Positions 1 through 8,090 are shown, counted from the first letter of the stretch. The stretch is 64,000 bases of DNA from CAZRRV01 sp964602735 (GCA_964602735.1 CAZRRV010000001.1:1-64000); one strand, 5' to 3'. Numbers and translations: made by a program. Notes: generated from the sequence alone by a model not told the origin.

Positions 1-836
1 GAACCGTCACGGAAAGCGTTATTTCGCGGTTTGAAAGCCGTCTTATCGAAGAGGAAAAAAGCGAAAACACGGTAGCGAAGTATCTGCGCGACATACGCGT
101 GTTTGCAAAGTACGCGGGCGGGAAAGAAATTACGAAAGAAAAGGTAATCGAGTATAAGCGTAGGTTAATCTCCGCCGGTTACGCCGCCCGTAGCGTCAAC
201 TCGATGCTGGCGAGTATAAACAGCCTGTTTTCTTTTTTGGGGTGGAACGATCTTAAAGTAAAATCCGAAAAGATACAGCGCAGCGTATTCTGCACGGAGG
301 AAAGGGAACTCTCCGAAGAGGAATACAAACGGCTCTGCCGGGCGGCGGAGCGGGAGGGCGACGGGCGGCTGAGTTTGATTTTACAGACTATTTGTTCAAC
401 GGGAATCAGAGTGAGTGAACTGCGGTTTATTACCGTAAACGTGGTAAAAATAGGTACGGCGGAGGTAAACTGCAAAGGCAAACGGAGAACGGTAATTCTC
501 GTTAAAGCCTTGCGGAAAAAGCTGTTGAAATATATCGGTGACAACGGTATTTCGGAGGGGTCGGTATTTACCGGCACAAACGGCGAACCGGTAAGCCGGG
601 TAAAGATCTGGCGTGATATGAAACGGTTGTGTAAAGCCGCGTGCGTAGACCCGAAGAAGGTGTTCCCGCACAATCTTCGTCATCTGTTCGCGCGGGTGTT
701 TTACCGAATAAACAAAGATATAGCGAAACTGGCGGATATCTTAGGGCACAGCAGTATCGACACCACGCGGATTTATATCGTTTCCACCGGCGCGGAGCAC
801 CGCCGCCGCATGGAAAGAATGTGCTTAATTCTATAA
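1..836 (+). CDS. Tyrosine site-specific recombinase (XerC/XerD-like), 5' end outside window
   Basis: The reading frame is open from base 3, so the gene starts left of the window; the first GTG inside (99) is not the true start, because the upstream codons encode a typical SAM-like core-binding segment (EEEKSENTVAKYLRDI). The C-terminal half is a phage-integrase catalytic domain: first catalytic Arg in TGIRVSEL, then the HNLRH box, GHSSIDTTRIYI with the nucleophilic Tyr, and a basic beta-hairpin (CKGKRR). The family cuts and rejoins DNA through a 3'-phosphotyrosine. Just downstream lie two inverted copies of a candidate core site, so this enzyme may be a local invertase. It could instead be the integrase of a mobile element mostly outside the window. 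Confidence 0.93.
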   Translation, partial: TVTESVISRFESRLIEEEKSENTVAKYLRDIRVFAKYAGGKEITKEKVIEYKRRLISAGYAARSVNSMLASINSLFSFLGWNDLKVKSEKIQRSVFCTEERELSEEEYKRLCRAAEREGDGRLSLILQTICSTGIRVSELRFITVNVVKIGTAEVNCKGKRRTVILVKALRKKLLKYIGDNGISEGSVFTGTNGEPVSRVKIWRDMKRLCKAACVDPKKVFPHNLRHLFARVFYRINKDIAKLADILGHSSIDTTRIYIVSTGAEHRRRMERMCLIL

Positions 837-857
837 AAAACACCGCCCGGCGGCGGC
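835..857 (-). terminator. Minus-strand intrinsic terminator beside the left inverted repeat
   Basis: Read on the minus strand: CCGCC, loop GCCG, GGCGG, then TG and six T. No minus-strand gene ends here, so its only obvious job is to stop transcription coming leftwards out of the 878-1158 segment. That fits a parking terminator for the OFF orientation of an invertible promoter. Confidence 0.5.
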
Positions 858-877
858 AACATAATCCGTATTATGTT
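856..877 (+). repeat. Left copy of 22-bp inverted repeat, candidate recombinase core site
   Basis: Core is AACATAAT-CCGT-ATTATGTT, preceded by GC. It is itself an inverted repeat (AACATAA / TTATGTT) around an asymmetric 6-bp centre TCCGTA. This has the architecture of a tyrosine-recombinase core site, and TTATGTT resembles the XerD arm of dif. The exact reverse complement recurs at 1159-1180. Confidence 0.7.
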
Positions 878-1158
878 CGGGGAAAGCGGACAAAAACATT
901 TTTCCGCTCTTCCGACAACATCATATTAACATAATTCGGTGAGAAAAACAATAATTTTTTCAAAGTGCGGCAATAATTTCATCAAATTTTCACTTTTTGC
1001 GCACAATGCACACGGCCTTTCCCGCCCGAAATTTTTCGAGATAGGGAAAAGCCCGATTTTTGCGCCCGAATTTCCGTTTTACGGTAATTCGCGGCGCTTT
1101 TATTCATTTGTAAGCCCGTATCGGCGACATAAAGCCGGCTTTTTGCTCCCCGGCATGA
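878..1158. other. Candidate invertible DNA segment (phase-variation switch)
   Basis: 281 bp between two perfectly matching, oppositely oriented 22-bp sites, directly downstream of a tyrosine recombinase. It has no convincing gene. It holds a minus-strand promoter (923-951), an imperfect hairpin near 881-915 (AGCGGA / TCCGCT), and an isolated extra copy of the recombinase-arm motif AACATAAT at 928-935 overlapping the promoter. As drawn, the promoter fires left into a terminator. After inversion it would fire right towards 1345. Alternatives are a MITE-like element with 22-bp ends (no clear target duplication seen) or an Xer-exploiting mobile element remnant. Confidence 0.55.
923..951 (-). promoter_or_regulatory. 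Promoter inside the candidate invertible segment
   Basis: On the minus strand: -35 TTGTTT (946-951), 17-bp spacer, extended -10 TGT-TAATAT (TAATAT at 923-928). The -35 is weak; the TG extension and the spacing support it. The -10 region overlaps an AACATAAT arm motif (928-935), so the recombinase could also repress it. Confidence 0.45.
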
Positions 1159-1180
1159 AACATAATACGGATTATGTTGC
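1159..1180 (-). repeat. Right copy of 22-bp inverted repeat
   Basis: Exact reverse complement of 856-877, read AACATAAT-ACGG-ATTATGTT then GC on the plus strand. The match stops after 22 bp on both sides, which suggests a functional site rather than a long duplicated region. Confidence 0.7.
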
Positions 1181-1246
1181 GCTTTAGAGGGGGCGAAAAT
1201 CTTATAATAGTATAAATGTTTCGCGTAGGGTCAAAAGGGAAATGTG

Positions 1247-1255
1247 TGCTATAAT
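1247..1255 (+). promoter_or_regulatory. Extended -10 promoter ahead of the CPCC gene
   Basis: TGC-TATAAT is a perfect extended -10 with no recognisable -35 at 17 bp. A second TATAAT lies at 1203-1208 just outside the right repeat. The downstream genes may therefore have a constitutive promoter in addition to any invertible one. Confidence 0.5.
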
Positions 1256-1344
1256 ACTCTTGTCGGGCGGCGCGAGCAAAAGCCCGGGATTCACAGGCGA
1301 ACGGAATAAAAATCGCGGTAAGACGCAGACAGGAGAAAACGAGG

Positions 1345-1659
1345 ATGAAATATACAGAAAAATGTCCGTTATGCGGGAATGTGTACAGAGTTCCGAAAGC
1401 GCTGTTCGGGAGAGATTATAACATCTGCCCGAAATGCTTTTGGGAGCACGATAGCTACGACGATGAACATCTGGCAGATGATACCTTTTATAGCGATGTG
1501 AACAATATGAGTATCGGATTCGCAAAGGAATTACTTAAAAACGGCTATACAACAACGCCGGATGATATAGATAAGTATATATTGACAAAAACGGAAGAAG
1601 ACAGGGAGGCACTTTTGCGGCTTGAACGGGAAAGACAAAAAACCGCGGAGTCGCCGTAA
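1345..1659 (+). CDS. CPCC-family cysteine-rich small protein
   Basis: 104 aa, ATG start with an AGGAG-type ribosome site about 10 bases upstream. Two zinc-knuckle-like pairs are visible in the N-terminal half, CPLCG (residues 7-11) and CPKCFWEHD (28-36), which is the layout of the CPCC family (usually CPCCG...CPVCFWEDD). The C-terminal half is charged and helical (DDIDKYI, EEDREALLRLERERQ). Function unknown; a metal-binding role is inferred from the cysteines. It is the first gene reached by transcription leaving the candidate invertible segment. Confidence 0.8.
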   Translation: MKYTEKCPLCGNVYRVPKALFGRDYNICPKCFWEHDSYDDEHLADDTFYSDVNNMSIGFAKELLKNGYTTTPDDIDKYILTKTEEDREALLRLERERQKTAESP

Positions 1660-1700
1660 AGAAATATGTAATACAATAAACAGGGTTTTATTTTATAAGG

Positions 1701-1709
1701 TGCTATAAT
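1701..1709 (+). promoter_or_regulatory. Extended -10 promoter ahead of the glycosylase gene
   Basis: TGC-TATAAT followed by GG, same form as at 1247. No good -35. It lies about 250 bases upstream of the glycosylase start. Confidence 0.4.
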
Positions 1710-1740
1710 GGTCTCAAAACAATAAGATGATGGAACAGGT

Positions 1741-1925
1741 GAATGCGGATGCCGCAAACGGGTGGAACAGTTACAGGAAATCCTAAAAAAGCTTTATACG
1801 CATATCAACCAAAAGAGAAATCGAGGGAAAATTCATTGCGGGGCAGCATAAGAGGTTTTGCACAACCGGCGGCAAAACGGCCGCCGCCTTCGGGCTCGAC
1901 GATGATTTTGAAAATCCGGGCTTGA
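1741..1925 (+). pseudogene. Short coding-like remnant between CPCC gene and glycosylase
   Basis: This 300-base gap (1660-1960) has no intact gene. Two short frames look protein-like: one reading VEQLQEILKKLYTHI up to a stop near 1851, and one open from about 1785 containing TGGKTAAAFGLDDDFENPGL that runs into the glycosylase frame. They look like frameshifted pieces of a decayed gene; I do not recognise the family. Confidence 0.2.
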
Positions 1926-1960
1926 TCGAAAAAAATAAATTAAAACAAAAAAAGGAGAAA

Positions 1961-2524
1961 ATGAAAATGGGAAAAAGAATTACTGACCGTGCTTTTTTTA
2001 CTCAGCACGCTGAAACACTGGCTCCTGCCCTGCTTGGAAAAATCCTCTGCCACCGCGAAAAAGACGGTTTTGTTATCAGAGGACGTATTTCCGTAACAGA
2101 AGCGTATTGCATAGGCGAAGATGTTACCGATGCGACAAAAGCAGAGCGTGCCGGAAATAAAACGTCGCAACACAAAATCGGAGGCCATTTATATGTACAA
2201 AGGCAAGGAAGGCCCGGGGGCAGAAAAGACGACTGCCGTCTTGATATAGTTGCGGGCGAAGAGGGAGAAGGAAACGGAGAAAGCGTTTTAATCAGAGGCA
2301 TCGATGCTTATAAGGAAGGGCCAATTATTGTTGCTGGGGCTTTAAATATTGGTCTTGATTTAGACTGTGTAGACTTGCTTGACCCCAACGGAAGTGTTTG
2401 GTTAGAATCAGACAGCGCGGAAATAACTACTGACAAACCGACCCGGAGGACGCTTGGGGAGGCAGCTCCGGCCGCCTCCAAGGAAAAGCTTCTTAAATTT
2501 ACGATAAAGGAAATTAAATTTTGA
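1961..2524 (+). CDS. DNA-3-methyladenine glycosylase (AAG/MPG family)
   Basis: 187 aa from the ATG at 1961, chosen because AAAGGAG lies just before it; an earlier TTG at 1922 has no ribosome site. The AAG family excises 3-methyladenine and related alkylated purines by base flipping. Family features: DRAFFTQHAETLAPALLGKILCH at the N-terminus (cited here in part, residues 9-28), the segment GRISVTEAYC carrying the catalytic Glu, and GGHLYV...LDIVAGEEG...SVLIRGI. An Arg/Gly-rich insert (QRQGRPGGRKDD) replaces the usual tyrosine-rich stretch. Part of base-excision repair; own promoter possible at 1701. Confidence 0.8.
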   Translation: MKMGKRITDRAFFTQHAETLAPALLGKILCHREKDGFVIRGRISVTEAYCIGEDVTDATKAERAGNKTSQHKIGGHLYVQRQGRPGGRKDDCRLDIVAGEEGEGNGESVLIRGIDAYKEGPIIVAGALNIGLDLDCVDLLDPNGSVWLESDSAEITTDKPTRRTLGEAAPAASKEKLLKFTIKEIKF

Positions 2525-2561
2525 GACTTGTTTTAATACCGATAATCGGGAGGTCACAAAA

Positions 2562-4628
2562 ATGCGTAAAAACCATGTCGTAAAATCCGTTGTATGTCTG
2601 CTGCTTGTTTTCGCTTTTGCTCTGTTTGTGCCGGCCGCCGTTTCCCGCCCGGCGTATGCCAAAGACGGGGTGAACGGATATTTTGACGAAAAATTGTGGT
2701 TTAAGTCATTTCCGTCCGCTTCCTGCTTCGACAAATTGTGGGTAGGTGATACAGTTTATTTTACAAATCAATGGGCTACATTTGACGATGGCGGCTATAG
2801 CTATAAGATTCACGGCATTGATATGAATATAGTAAGCGGAAACAATGTTCAAATTGATGAGCGCTTAGGCGCTGATTACTCCGGGAAAACACTTCGTTTT
2901 ATCAAGCCGGGGAAAGCGCAGGTAAAAGTTAAGGAAACACACGAATCCGGCGAATCCCGCGAACAGACATTTTCCTTTACCGTAATCGAGCGGCCGAAAG
3001 ACAAACCCGTGAAAGCCAAAGTGAAAAATCCGCTCGGTAATTTGAAAATCAAAATCGGCGAACGGGTTCAGGATATTGACAATTATATTACCGGAGAAGG
3101 TGGTGGTGATCGCGCTTTTTACGATTTAATAGACATTGAAAATTCAAATTACGGATTTTACTCTGACATCGGCGGATATTTTGACTTTCCCTGTCTTGCC
3201 GGCGGTTACAGCGAAGATAACAAAACAGTTAAACAATTCATGTCTTTAGGTTTTGACCCGTATGCGTACGGCGGAGTTGAAAACGGTCTTGTCGGTGATG
3301 GCAGAATTTCCGGGCCGCGGAATTATGAATGGGAAACATTATCTAGTCTGTTTATATCTTTCGCGTTTCGCCCCGGCACGGTGCCGATGGATATTTATAC
3401 CGGCGCCGAATTCGGCAAAGTCAAGACTAAAATCGGAACCCTCGGCAACATAACGATCGAAGAGCCGGTAATCAAGACCAACGCACCTGCGTCGGTTAAA
3501 GCGGGAAGTACGCTTAACTTTACCACCTCGCTTACAAATACCGCGCTTAAAAACCTTAAAACCGCGCAATATGAAGACCCGAAAAACTACTACTCTTATG
3601 ATGAGAACGGCGATATCACAACGGATAAACAGGATAAGCATAACAAATGGTTCAAGGCTTTAACATATGAATTCTTCGAAGATGTAGCCGATGAAGAAGT
3701 TAATTTTCTTCTTAGCGTTACAAAAAGCAAGATTGAAAATGTAAATCCCGTCGCCTACAAACCTTCCGTTACGGTGATCGAGGGAAAAGACTGCGTAACC
3801 CAGAGCAAACAGGATTACGGCAATACGCTGTCTTCATCCGAAACGCTGACTTTCAAAAAAACCGGCACCGTTAAACTTAAAGTCACCTACAACCAGTTCG
3901 CCACAAGCCCCGATTTGCTGTATTATGCGGATTACTATGATTCAGGCAATAAGATTTGGCACGACAGAGATGTCCGTTACAACCCCACCGCAACCGTTAC
4001 CATACAGGTAACGGCGGACGGCAAGCCCGCTTCCGGCGGGCAGGCGGGCTCGCAGAGCGGTAAGCCCGCGGGCGGTGCGTCGTCGGAAGCCCAGGCTCTG
4101 CCGCCGATCGATAGCAAAGACCTTGTGCTTGAAAACAGTGAGACCGGTATAACAGTAGGCGCCGACGAGGGTGTTATTCCGTCCGGCTCCGTGCTTACGG
4201 CCAAACCGTCGGATTATGTGCTCAAAGATCCGGCGGGAAAGTTTGCGGCGTTCGATTTAACCCTCGAAAACGGCGGAGTCGCCGTACAGCCGAACGGCAA
4301 AGTTCAGGTTGCGATCCCGATACCGGACGGGTTCGACAAAAGCCGCCTTACCGTGTACCGCGTTGAGGAAAGCGACGACTTAACCGAACTGCCGTGCGCC
4401 GTGGCCGGCGATACGGTAACGTTTGAAACAGACCATTTCAGCGTTTATGTAGTCGCCGAAACCGGAAAGCAGACTGCCGCGGCGGTCGCGAAGGCGGGGA
4501 AACGCAGCCCTCTGCCGTGGATTTTGGGCGGCGCGGGGGTACTGCTGGCCGCGGGTTGCGCATTTCTTCTGCTCTGGCGGTTCAAATTCCGCAAAAAGAA
4601 ACCCGCCGGTGAAACCGGGGAGGAGTAA
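2562..4628 (+). CDS. Large cell-surface protein with signal peptide and C-terminal membrane anchor
   Basis: 688 aa; GGGAGG ribosome site. Residues 1-32 are a signal peptide (lysine-rich start, hydrophobic core, AYA-K cleavage-like end). The middle is beta-rich with Ig-like segments (INTNAP-ASVKAGSTLNFTTSLTN style, TLTFKKTGTVKLKVTYN). About residues 485-515 are a Gly/Ser/Ala/Pro linker, followed by a domain common in Bacillota wall proteins (GVIPSGSVLTAKP...TVYRVEES...FETDHFSVYVV). A transmembrane helix near 655-677 and a basic tail (RFKFRKKKP) close the protein; there is no LPxTG. Function unknown. It is the kind of exposed protein often placed under phase variation, and it lies downstream of the candidate switch. 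Confidence 0.8.
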   Translation: MRKNHVVKSVVCLLLVFAFALFVPAAVSRPAYAKDGVNGYFDEKLWFKSFPSASCFDKLWVGDTVYFTNQWATFDDGGYSYKIHGIDMNIVSGNNVQIDERLGADYSGKTLRFIKPGKAQVKVKETHESGESREQTFSFTVIERPKDKPVKAKVKNPLGNLKIKIGERVQDIDNYITGEGGGDRAFYDLIDIENSNYGFYSDIGGYFDFPCLAGGYSEDNKTVKQFMSLGFDPYAYGGVENGLVGDGRISGPRNYEWETLSSLFISFAFRPGTVPMDIYTGAEFGKVKTKIGTLGNITIEEPVIKTNAPASVKAGSTLNFTTSLTNTALKNLKTAQYEDPKNYYSYDENGDITTDKQDKHNKWFKALTYEFFEDVADEEVNFLLSVTKSKIENVNPVAYKPSVTVIEGKDCVTQSKQDYGNTLSSSETLTFKKTGTVKLKVTYNQFATSPDLLYYADYYDSGNKIWHDRDVRYNPTATVTIQVTADGKPASGGQAGSQSGKPAGGASSEAQALPPIDSKDLVLENSETGITVGADEGVIPSGSVLTAKPSDYVLKDPAGKFAAFDLTLENGGVAVQPNGKVQVAIPIPDGFDKSRLTVYRVEESDDLTELPCAVAGDTVTFETDHFSVYVVAETGKQTAAAVAKAGKRSPLPWILGGAGVLLAAGCAFLLLWRFKFRKKKPAGETGEE

Positions 4629-4640
4629 GGGCAAATAAAA

Positions 4641-4706
4641 CGGCGCCGTTAGGCGCCGGTAAACAGCAAAACAGCGCGGCGCCGAATGGCGCCGCGCCGT
4701 TGTTTT
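4641..4706. terminator. Paired GC hairpins between convergent genes
   Basis: Two strong hairpins: CGGCGCC-GTTA-GGCGCCG (4641-4658) and a 10-bp stem GCGCGGCGCC-GAAT-GGCGCCGCGC (4674-4697) followed by CGTTGTTTTG. On the minus strand the second stem is followed by TGTTTTGCTGTTT. It can terminate both the surface-protein gene and pckG. Confidence 0.8.
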
Positions 4707-4712
4707 GTGGTT

Positions 4713-6491
4713 TTACCGCAGATTGTTTTTGAGAATTTCCAGTTGTTCGCGCAGTTCCGCGGGGAGTTTATCGCCGAATTTTTTGTAATGCTCCTCTATT
4801 TCGGCGGCCTCTTTGCGCCATATATCCCTGTCGACGGTCAGAATGCTTTGCAGTGTTTCCTTCGTCATATCCAAACCGGTAAGGTCAATATCCTCGGCTT
4901 TCGGAACATACCCTATTTCCGTTTCAACGGCGTCGGCGGTACCGTCGCAGCGATCGAGGATCCAGTTGATTACCCGCATATTGTCGCCGAACCCCGGCCA
5001 GATAAAGTTGCCGTCGTCATCGGTACGGAACCAGTTTACATTAAAGATTTTCGGCGCCTTGTCGCCCAGCTTTTTGCCCATATCGAGCCAGTGCCGGAAA
5101 TAATCGGCCATGTGGTAGCCGCAGAACGGAAGCATTGCCATCGGGTCGCGCCGTACAACGCCTACGGCTCCGGCGGCGGCCGCCGTTGTTTCCGACGCCA
5201 TTGCCGAACCGATAAACACTCCGTTTACCCAGTCGCGCGACTGATATACAAGGGGTGCGCATTTTGCTCTTCTTCCGCCGAAAATAATCGCGGAAATCGG
5301 GACTCCTTCGCCCTTGTCGAATTCTTCGGAAATGCACGGGCAGTTTTTAGCCGGCGCTGTGAACCTTGAATTGGGATGCGCTGCGCAGGTCGATTTGTCG
5401 TTTTTATCGAATTTTTCGGGATCCCACGGATTGCCTTTCCAGTCGAGCGCGTTTTTGGGTAAATCCTTGTTCAGCCCTTCCCACCAGACCGTGTTATCGT
5501 CGAGATTCAGCGCAACATTGGTAAATATGGTGTTCTTTCTTGTGGATTCCAGCGCGTTGAAATTCGATTTCGCGTTCGTTCCCGGCGCGACCCCGAAAAA
5601 GCCGTTTTCGGGATTTATCGCGTATAAACGCCCGTCTTTCCCTATGCGCATCCAGGCTATGTCGTCGCCGACAGTCCATACCTTATAACCTTTTTTGCGC
5701 AGGTATTCCGGCGGGATCATCATTGCCAGATTGGTTTTTCCGCAGGCGGACGGAAACGCCGCGGCAACATATTTTATCTCGCCTTTCGGATTCTCGATGC
5801 CTAAAATCAGCATATGCTCCGCCATCCAGCCCTCTTTCCAGCCCTGATAAGAGGCGATGCGCAAAGCGAAGCATTTTTTGCCGAGAAGAACATTGCCGCC
5901 GTATGCGGAATTTACCGATATAATGGTATTGTCTTCCGGGAACTGGCATATATACCGTTTTTCGGGGTCGATGTCGCAGGAGGCGTGGAAACCGCGAACC
6001 CAGTCGTTGCTGTTCCCAAGAGCGTCGAGCACCTTCTGCCCGACGCGGGTCATAATCGCCATATTAAGCACAACATAAATCGAATCGGTGATTTCTATGC
6101 CCGTTTTGGCGAGCGGGGAACCTATCGGGCCCATCGAAAAGGGGATAATATACATGGTTCGGCCTTTGTAGCTGCCGCGCGCAATGCCGTACAGTCTGTC
6201 GTACATCTCTTTCGGGTCGCACCAGTGGTTGGTGGGCCCGCAGTTCGCCTCGTCGCGCGAACAGATGAATGTGCGATCTTCAACCCTCGCGACATCGTTC
6301 GGTTTTGTGCGGTGAAGATAGCAGCCGGGGAGCTTTTCTTCGTTCAGCTTGATCATTTCGCCTGTCGACACAGCCGTCGCGCGAAGCTGTTCAAGCTGTT
6401 CCTCGCCGCCGTCGATCCACATAACGCTGTCGGGCGTTACGAGCGCTTTAATTTCTTCGACCCACGAAAGAACGTTTTTGTTTTCGGTCAT
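4713..6491 (-). CDS. pckG: Phosphoenolpyruvate carboxykinase, GTP-dependent
   Basis: 592 aa from the ATG at 6491, chosen because GAAAGGAAG precedes it; 19 extra upstream codons have no ribosome site. It interconverts oxaloacetate + GTP and PEP + GDP + CO2. The GTP-class P-loop FPSACGKTN (about residues 246-254) carries the reactive Cys. Also visible are the PEP/metal segments (YIIPFSMGP, GWKEGWMAEHMLI), FGGRRAKCAPLVYQ and the C-terminal nucleotide region (FNVNWFRTDDDG). Length is normal for bacterial GTP-PEPCK. Single gene with its own promoter, divergent from gdhA; together they link PEP, oxaloacetate and glutamate metabolism. Confidence 0.97.
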   Translation of the reverse strand: MTENKNVLSWVEEIKALVTPDSVMWIDGGEEQLEQLRATAVSTGEMIKLNEEKLPGCYLHRTKPNDVARVEDRTFICSRDEANCGPTNHWCDPKEMYDRLYGIARGSYKGRTMYIIPFSMGPIGSPLAKTGIEITDSIYVVLNMAIMTRVGQKVLDALGNSNDWVRGFHASCDIDPEKRYICQFPEDNTIISVNSAYGGNVLLGKKCFALRIASYQGWKEGWMAEHMLILGIENPKGEIKYVAAAFPSACGKTNLAMMIPPEYLRKKGYKVWTVGDDIAWMRIGKDGRLYAINPENGFFGVAPGTNAKSNFNALESTRKNTIFTNVALNLDDNTVWWEGLNKDLPKNALDWKGNPWDPEKFDKNDKSTCAAHPNSRFTAPAKNCPCISEEFDKGEGVPISAIIFGGRRAKCAPLVYQSRDWVNGVFIGSAMASETTAAAAGAVGVVRRDPMAMLPFCGYHMADYFRHWLDMGKKLGDKAPKIFNVNWFRTDDDGNFIWPGFGDNMRVINWILDRCDGTADAVETEIGYVPKAEDIDLTGLDMTKETLQSILTVDRDIWRKEAAEIEEHYKKFGDKLPAELREQLEILKNNLR

Positions 6492-6546
6492 CAAAAATCT
6501 TCCTTTCTCCCGGGAAACACAAGAGTTACAAATTTCCCTACATATC

Positions 6547-6574
6547 ATTATAGCAGTTGCCCGTCTGTTTTCAA
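6547..6574 (-). promoter_or_regulatory. pckG promoter
   Basis: Minus strand: -35 TTGAAA (6569-6574), 16-bp spacer, TGC-extended TATAAT (6547-6552), about 55 bases upstream of the pckG start. Confidence 0.7.
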
Positions 6575-6632
6575 GAGAAATTTGTATATTTCCGCGCCGA
6601 TGTTAAAATTTTGCGAAAACCGAAATTCTATG

Positions 6633-6661
6633 TTGAAAATCGAAATATTCGGTATTATACT
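6633..6661 (+). promoter_or_regulatory. gdhA promoter
   Basis: -35 TTGAAA (6633-6638), 17-bp spacer, -10 TATACT (6656-6661), 67 bases upstream of the gdhA ATG. Confidence 0.65.
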
Positions 6662-6728
6662 TAAAAGAGCCGAATCCGGTAGGTTTGCCTGCCGGAGTAG
6701 GGAAATACAAATGATAGGGGTTTTTGCA

Positions 6729-8075
6729 ATGGAACTGAAATCTGAATATCTGCGCGGGGTTTACGATACCGTCGTAAAGCGCAACCCGGGAGAGCCGGAA
6801 TTTCATCAGGCGGTTAAAGAGGTGCTCGAATCGCTCGAGCCGGTAATCGCGGCGCACCCGGAATATGTTTCGGCCGGTGTGGTCGACCGTCTCGTGGAGC
6901 CGGAGCGGATCATTAAATTCCGTGTGCCGTGGACCGATGATGAAGGCAAAGTCCGTGTGAACCGCGGTTTCAGGGTACAGTTTAACAGCGCCATCGGGCC
7001 TTACAAAGGCGGATTGCGTTTCCACCCGTCGGTTTACGAGGGTATAATCAAATTTCTCGGCTTTGAGCAGATATTCAAAAATTCGTTGACCGGTCTGCCG
7101 ATAGGCGGGGGAAAAGGCGGCAGCGATTTCGACCCCAAAGGCAAATCCGACGCCGAGGTAATGCGTTTCTGCCAGAGCTTTATGACGGAACTGTGCCGCC
7201 ATGTCGGGCCCGATACCGATGTCCCCGCGGGAGATATCGGCGTAGGCGGACGGGAAATAGGTTATCTTTTCGGGCAGTACAAGCGTCTGCGCAACGAGTT
7301 CAGCGGCGTGCTGACCGGCAAAGGGCTTACTTACGGCGGCAGTCTCGCGAGAACCGAGGCTACCGGGTACGGGCTTTGCTACTTTACTGAAGAAATGCTT
7401 AAATCGAACGGTAAGTCGTTTAACGGCGCGACGGTTGTGATTTCCGGCTCTGGCAATGTCGCAATTTACGCCACGCAAAAAGCGACGCAGCTTGGCGCGA
7501 GAGTTATCGCCCTTTCCGATTCAAACGGTTATATCGTAGATAAAAACGGCATTGATCTCGCCTGTGTAAAACAGCTTAAAGAAGTTGAGCGCAAGCGTAT
7601 AAAAGAATATGCGGCAACACATCCCGGCGCGGAGTATCACGAGGGTTGCAGAGGAATTTGGACGGTTCCGTGCGACATCGCTCTGCCGTGCGCCACTCAG
7701 AACGAGCTCGACCTCGAGAGCGCGAAAGAGCTTGTTAAAAACGGATGTTATGCCGTCGGCGAGGGTGCGAATATGCCTTCCACGCCGGAAGCGACGGAAT
7801 ATTTCCAGACCAACGGGGTTCTGTTCGGGCCGGCGAAAGCCGCCAACGCGGGCGGCGTTGCCACTTCCGCTCTCGAAATGAGCCAGAATTCAATGCGCTA
7901 CAGCTGGACATTCGACGAGGTCGACGCGAAACTGAAAGATATTATGGTAAATATTTACCATAATTCCGCCGACGCCGCGAAAAAATACGGCTTGGAGGGC
8001 AATCTTGTCGCCGGGGCGAACATTGCCGGATTTACGAAGGTTGCCGACGCTATGATGGCGCAGGGTATCGTGTAA
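6729..8075 (+). CDS. gdhA: Glutamate dehydrogenase, NADP-type (hexameric)
   Basis: 448 aa from the ATG at 6729 (ATAGGGG upstream); the frame is open far upstream but only this start fits the family, whose members run about 445-450 aa. It converts 2-oxoglutarate + ammonia + NAD(P)H to glutamate. Visible: GPYKGGLRFHP (substrate Lys), the PIGGGKGGSDFDPKGK loop with K129 as the substrate-binding/catalytic lysine region, DVPAGDIGVGGREIG, and the nucleotide fold SGSGNVAIYATQK. The C-terminal ANAGGVATSALEMSQNS motif is typical of the NADP class. Monocistronic, with its own promoter. Confidence 0.96.
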   Translation: MELKSEYLRGVYDTVVKRNPGEPEFHQAVKEVLESLEPVIAAHPEYVSAGVVDRLVEPERIIKFRVPWTDDEGKVRVNRGFRVQFNSAIGPYKGGLRFHPSVYEGIIKFLGFEQIFKNSLTGLPIGGGKGGSDFDPKGKSDAEVMRFCQSFMTELCRHVGPDTDVPAGDIGVGGREIGYLFGQYKRLRNEFSGVLTGKGLTYGGSLARTEATGYGLCYFTEEMLKSNGKSFNGATVVISGSGNVAIYATQKATQLGARVIALSDSNGYIVDKNGIDLACVKQLKEVERKRIKEYAATHPGAEYHEGCRGIWTVPCDIALPCATQNELDLESAKELVKNGCYAVGEGANMPSTPEATEYFQTNGVLFGPAKAANAGGVATSALEMSQNSMRYSWTFDEVDAKLKDIMVNIYHNSADAAKKYGLEGNLVAGANIAGFTKVADAMMAQGIV

Positions 8076-8090
8076 CGGAATGAAATTGAA

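Noticed and set aside
856..1180. Insertion sequence or attC cassette reading of the repeats
   Set aside because: No target duplication, no transposase inside and no integron attC core (GTTRRRY) seen; inversion fits better.
939..1187. Possible 82-aa gene inside the invertible segment
   Set aside because: No ribosome site, it crosses the right recombination site, and it has unusual composition.
4686..5369. Long plus-strand open frame opposite pckG
   Set aside because: It is antisense to an unambiguous PEP carboxykinase; its protein is Arg/His/Phe-rich with no recognisable domain.
5814..6728. Upstream extension of gdhA through the pckG region
   Set aside because: Open frame only by chance; the gdhA promoter, ribosome site and family length place the start at 6729.
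6603..7478. 291-codon minus-strand frame opposite gdhA
   Set aside because: Mirror of the glutamate dehydrogenase codon pattern; no ribosome site or family features.
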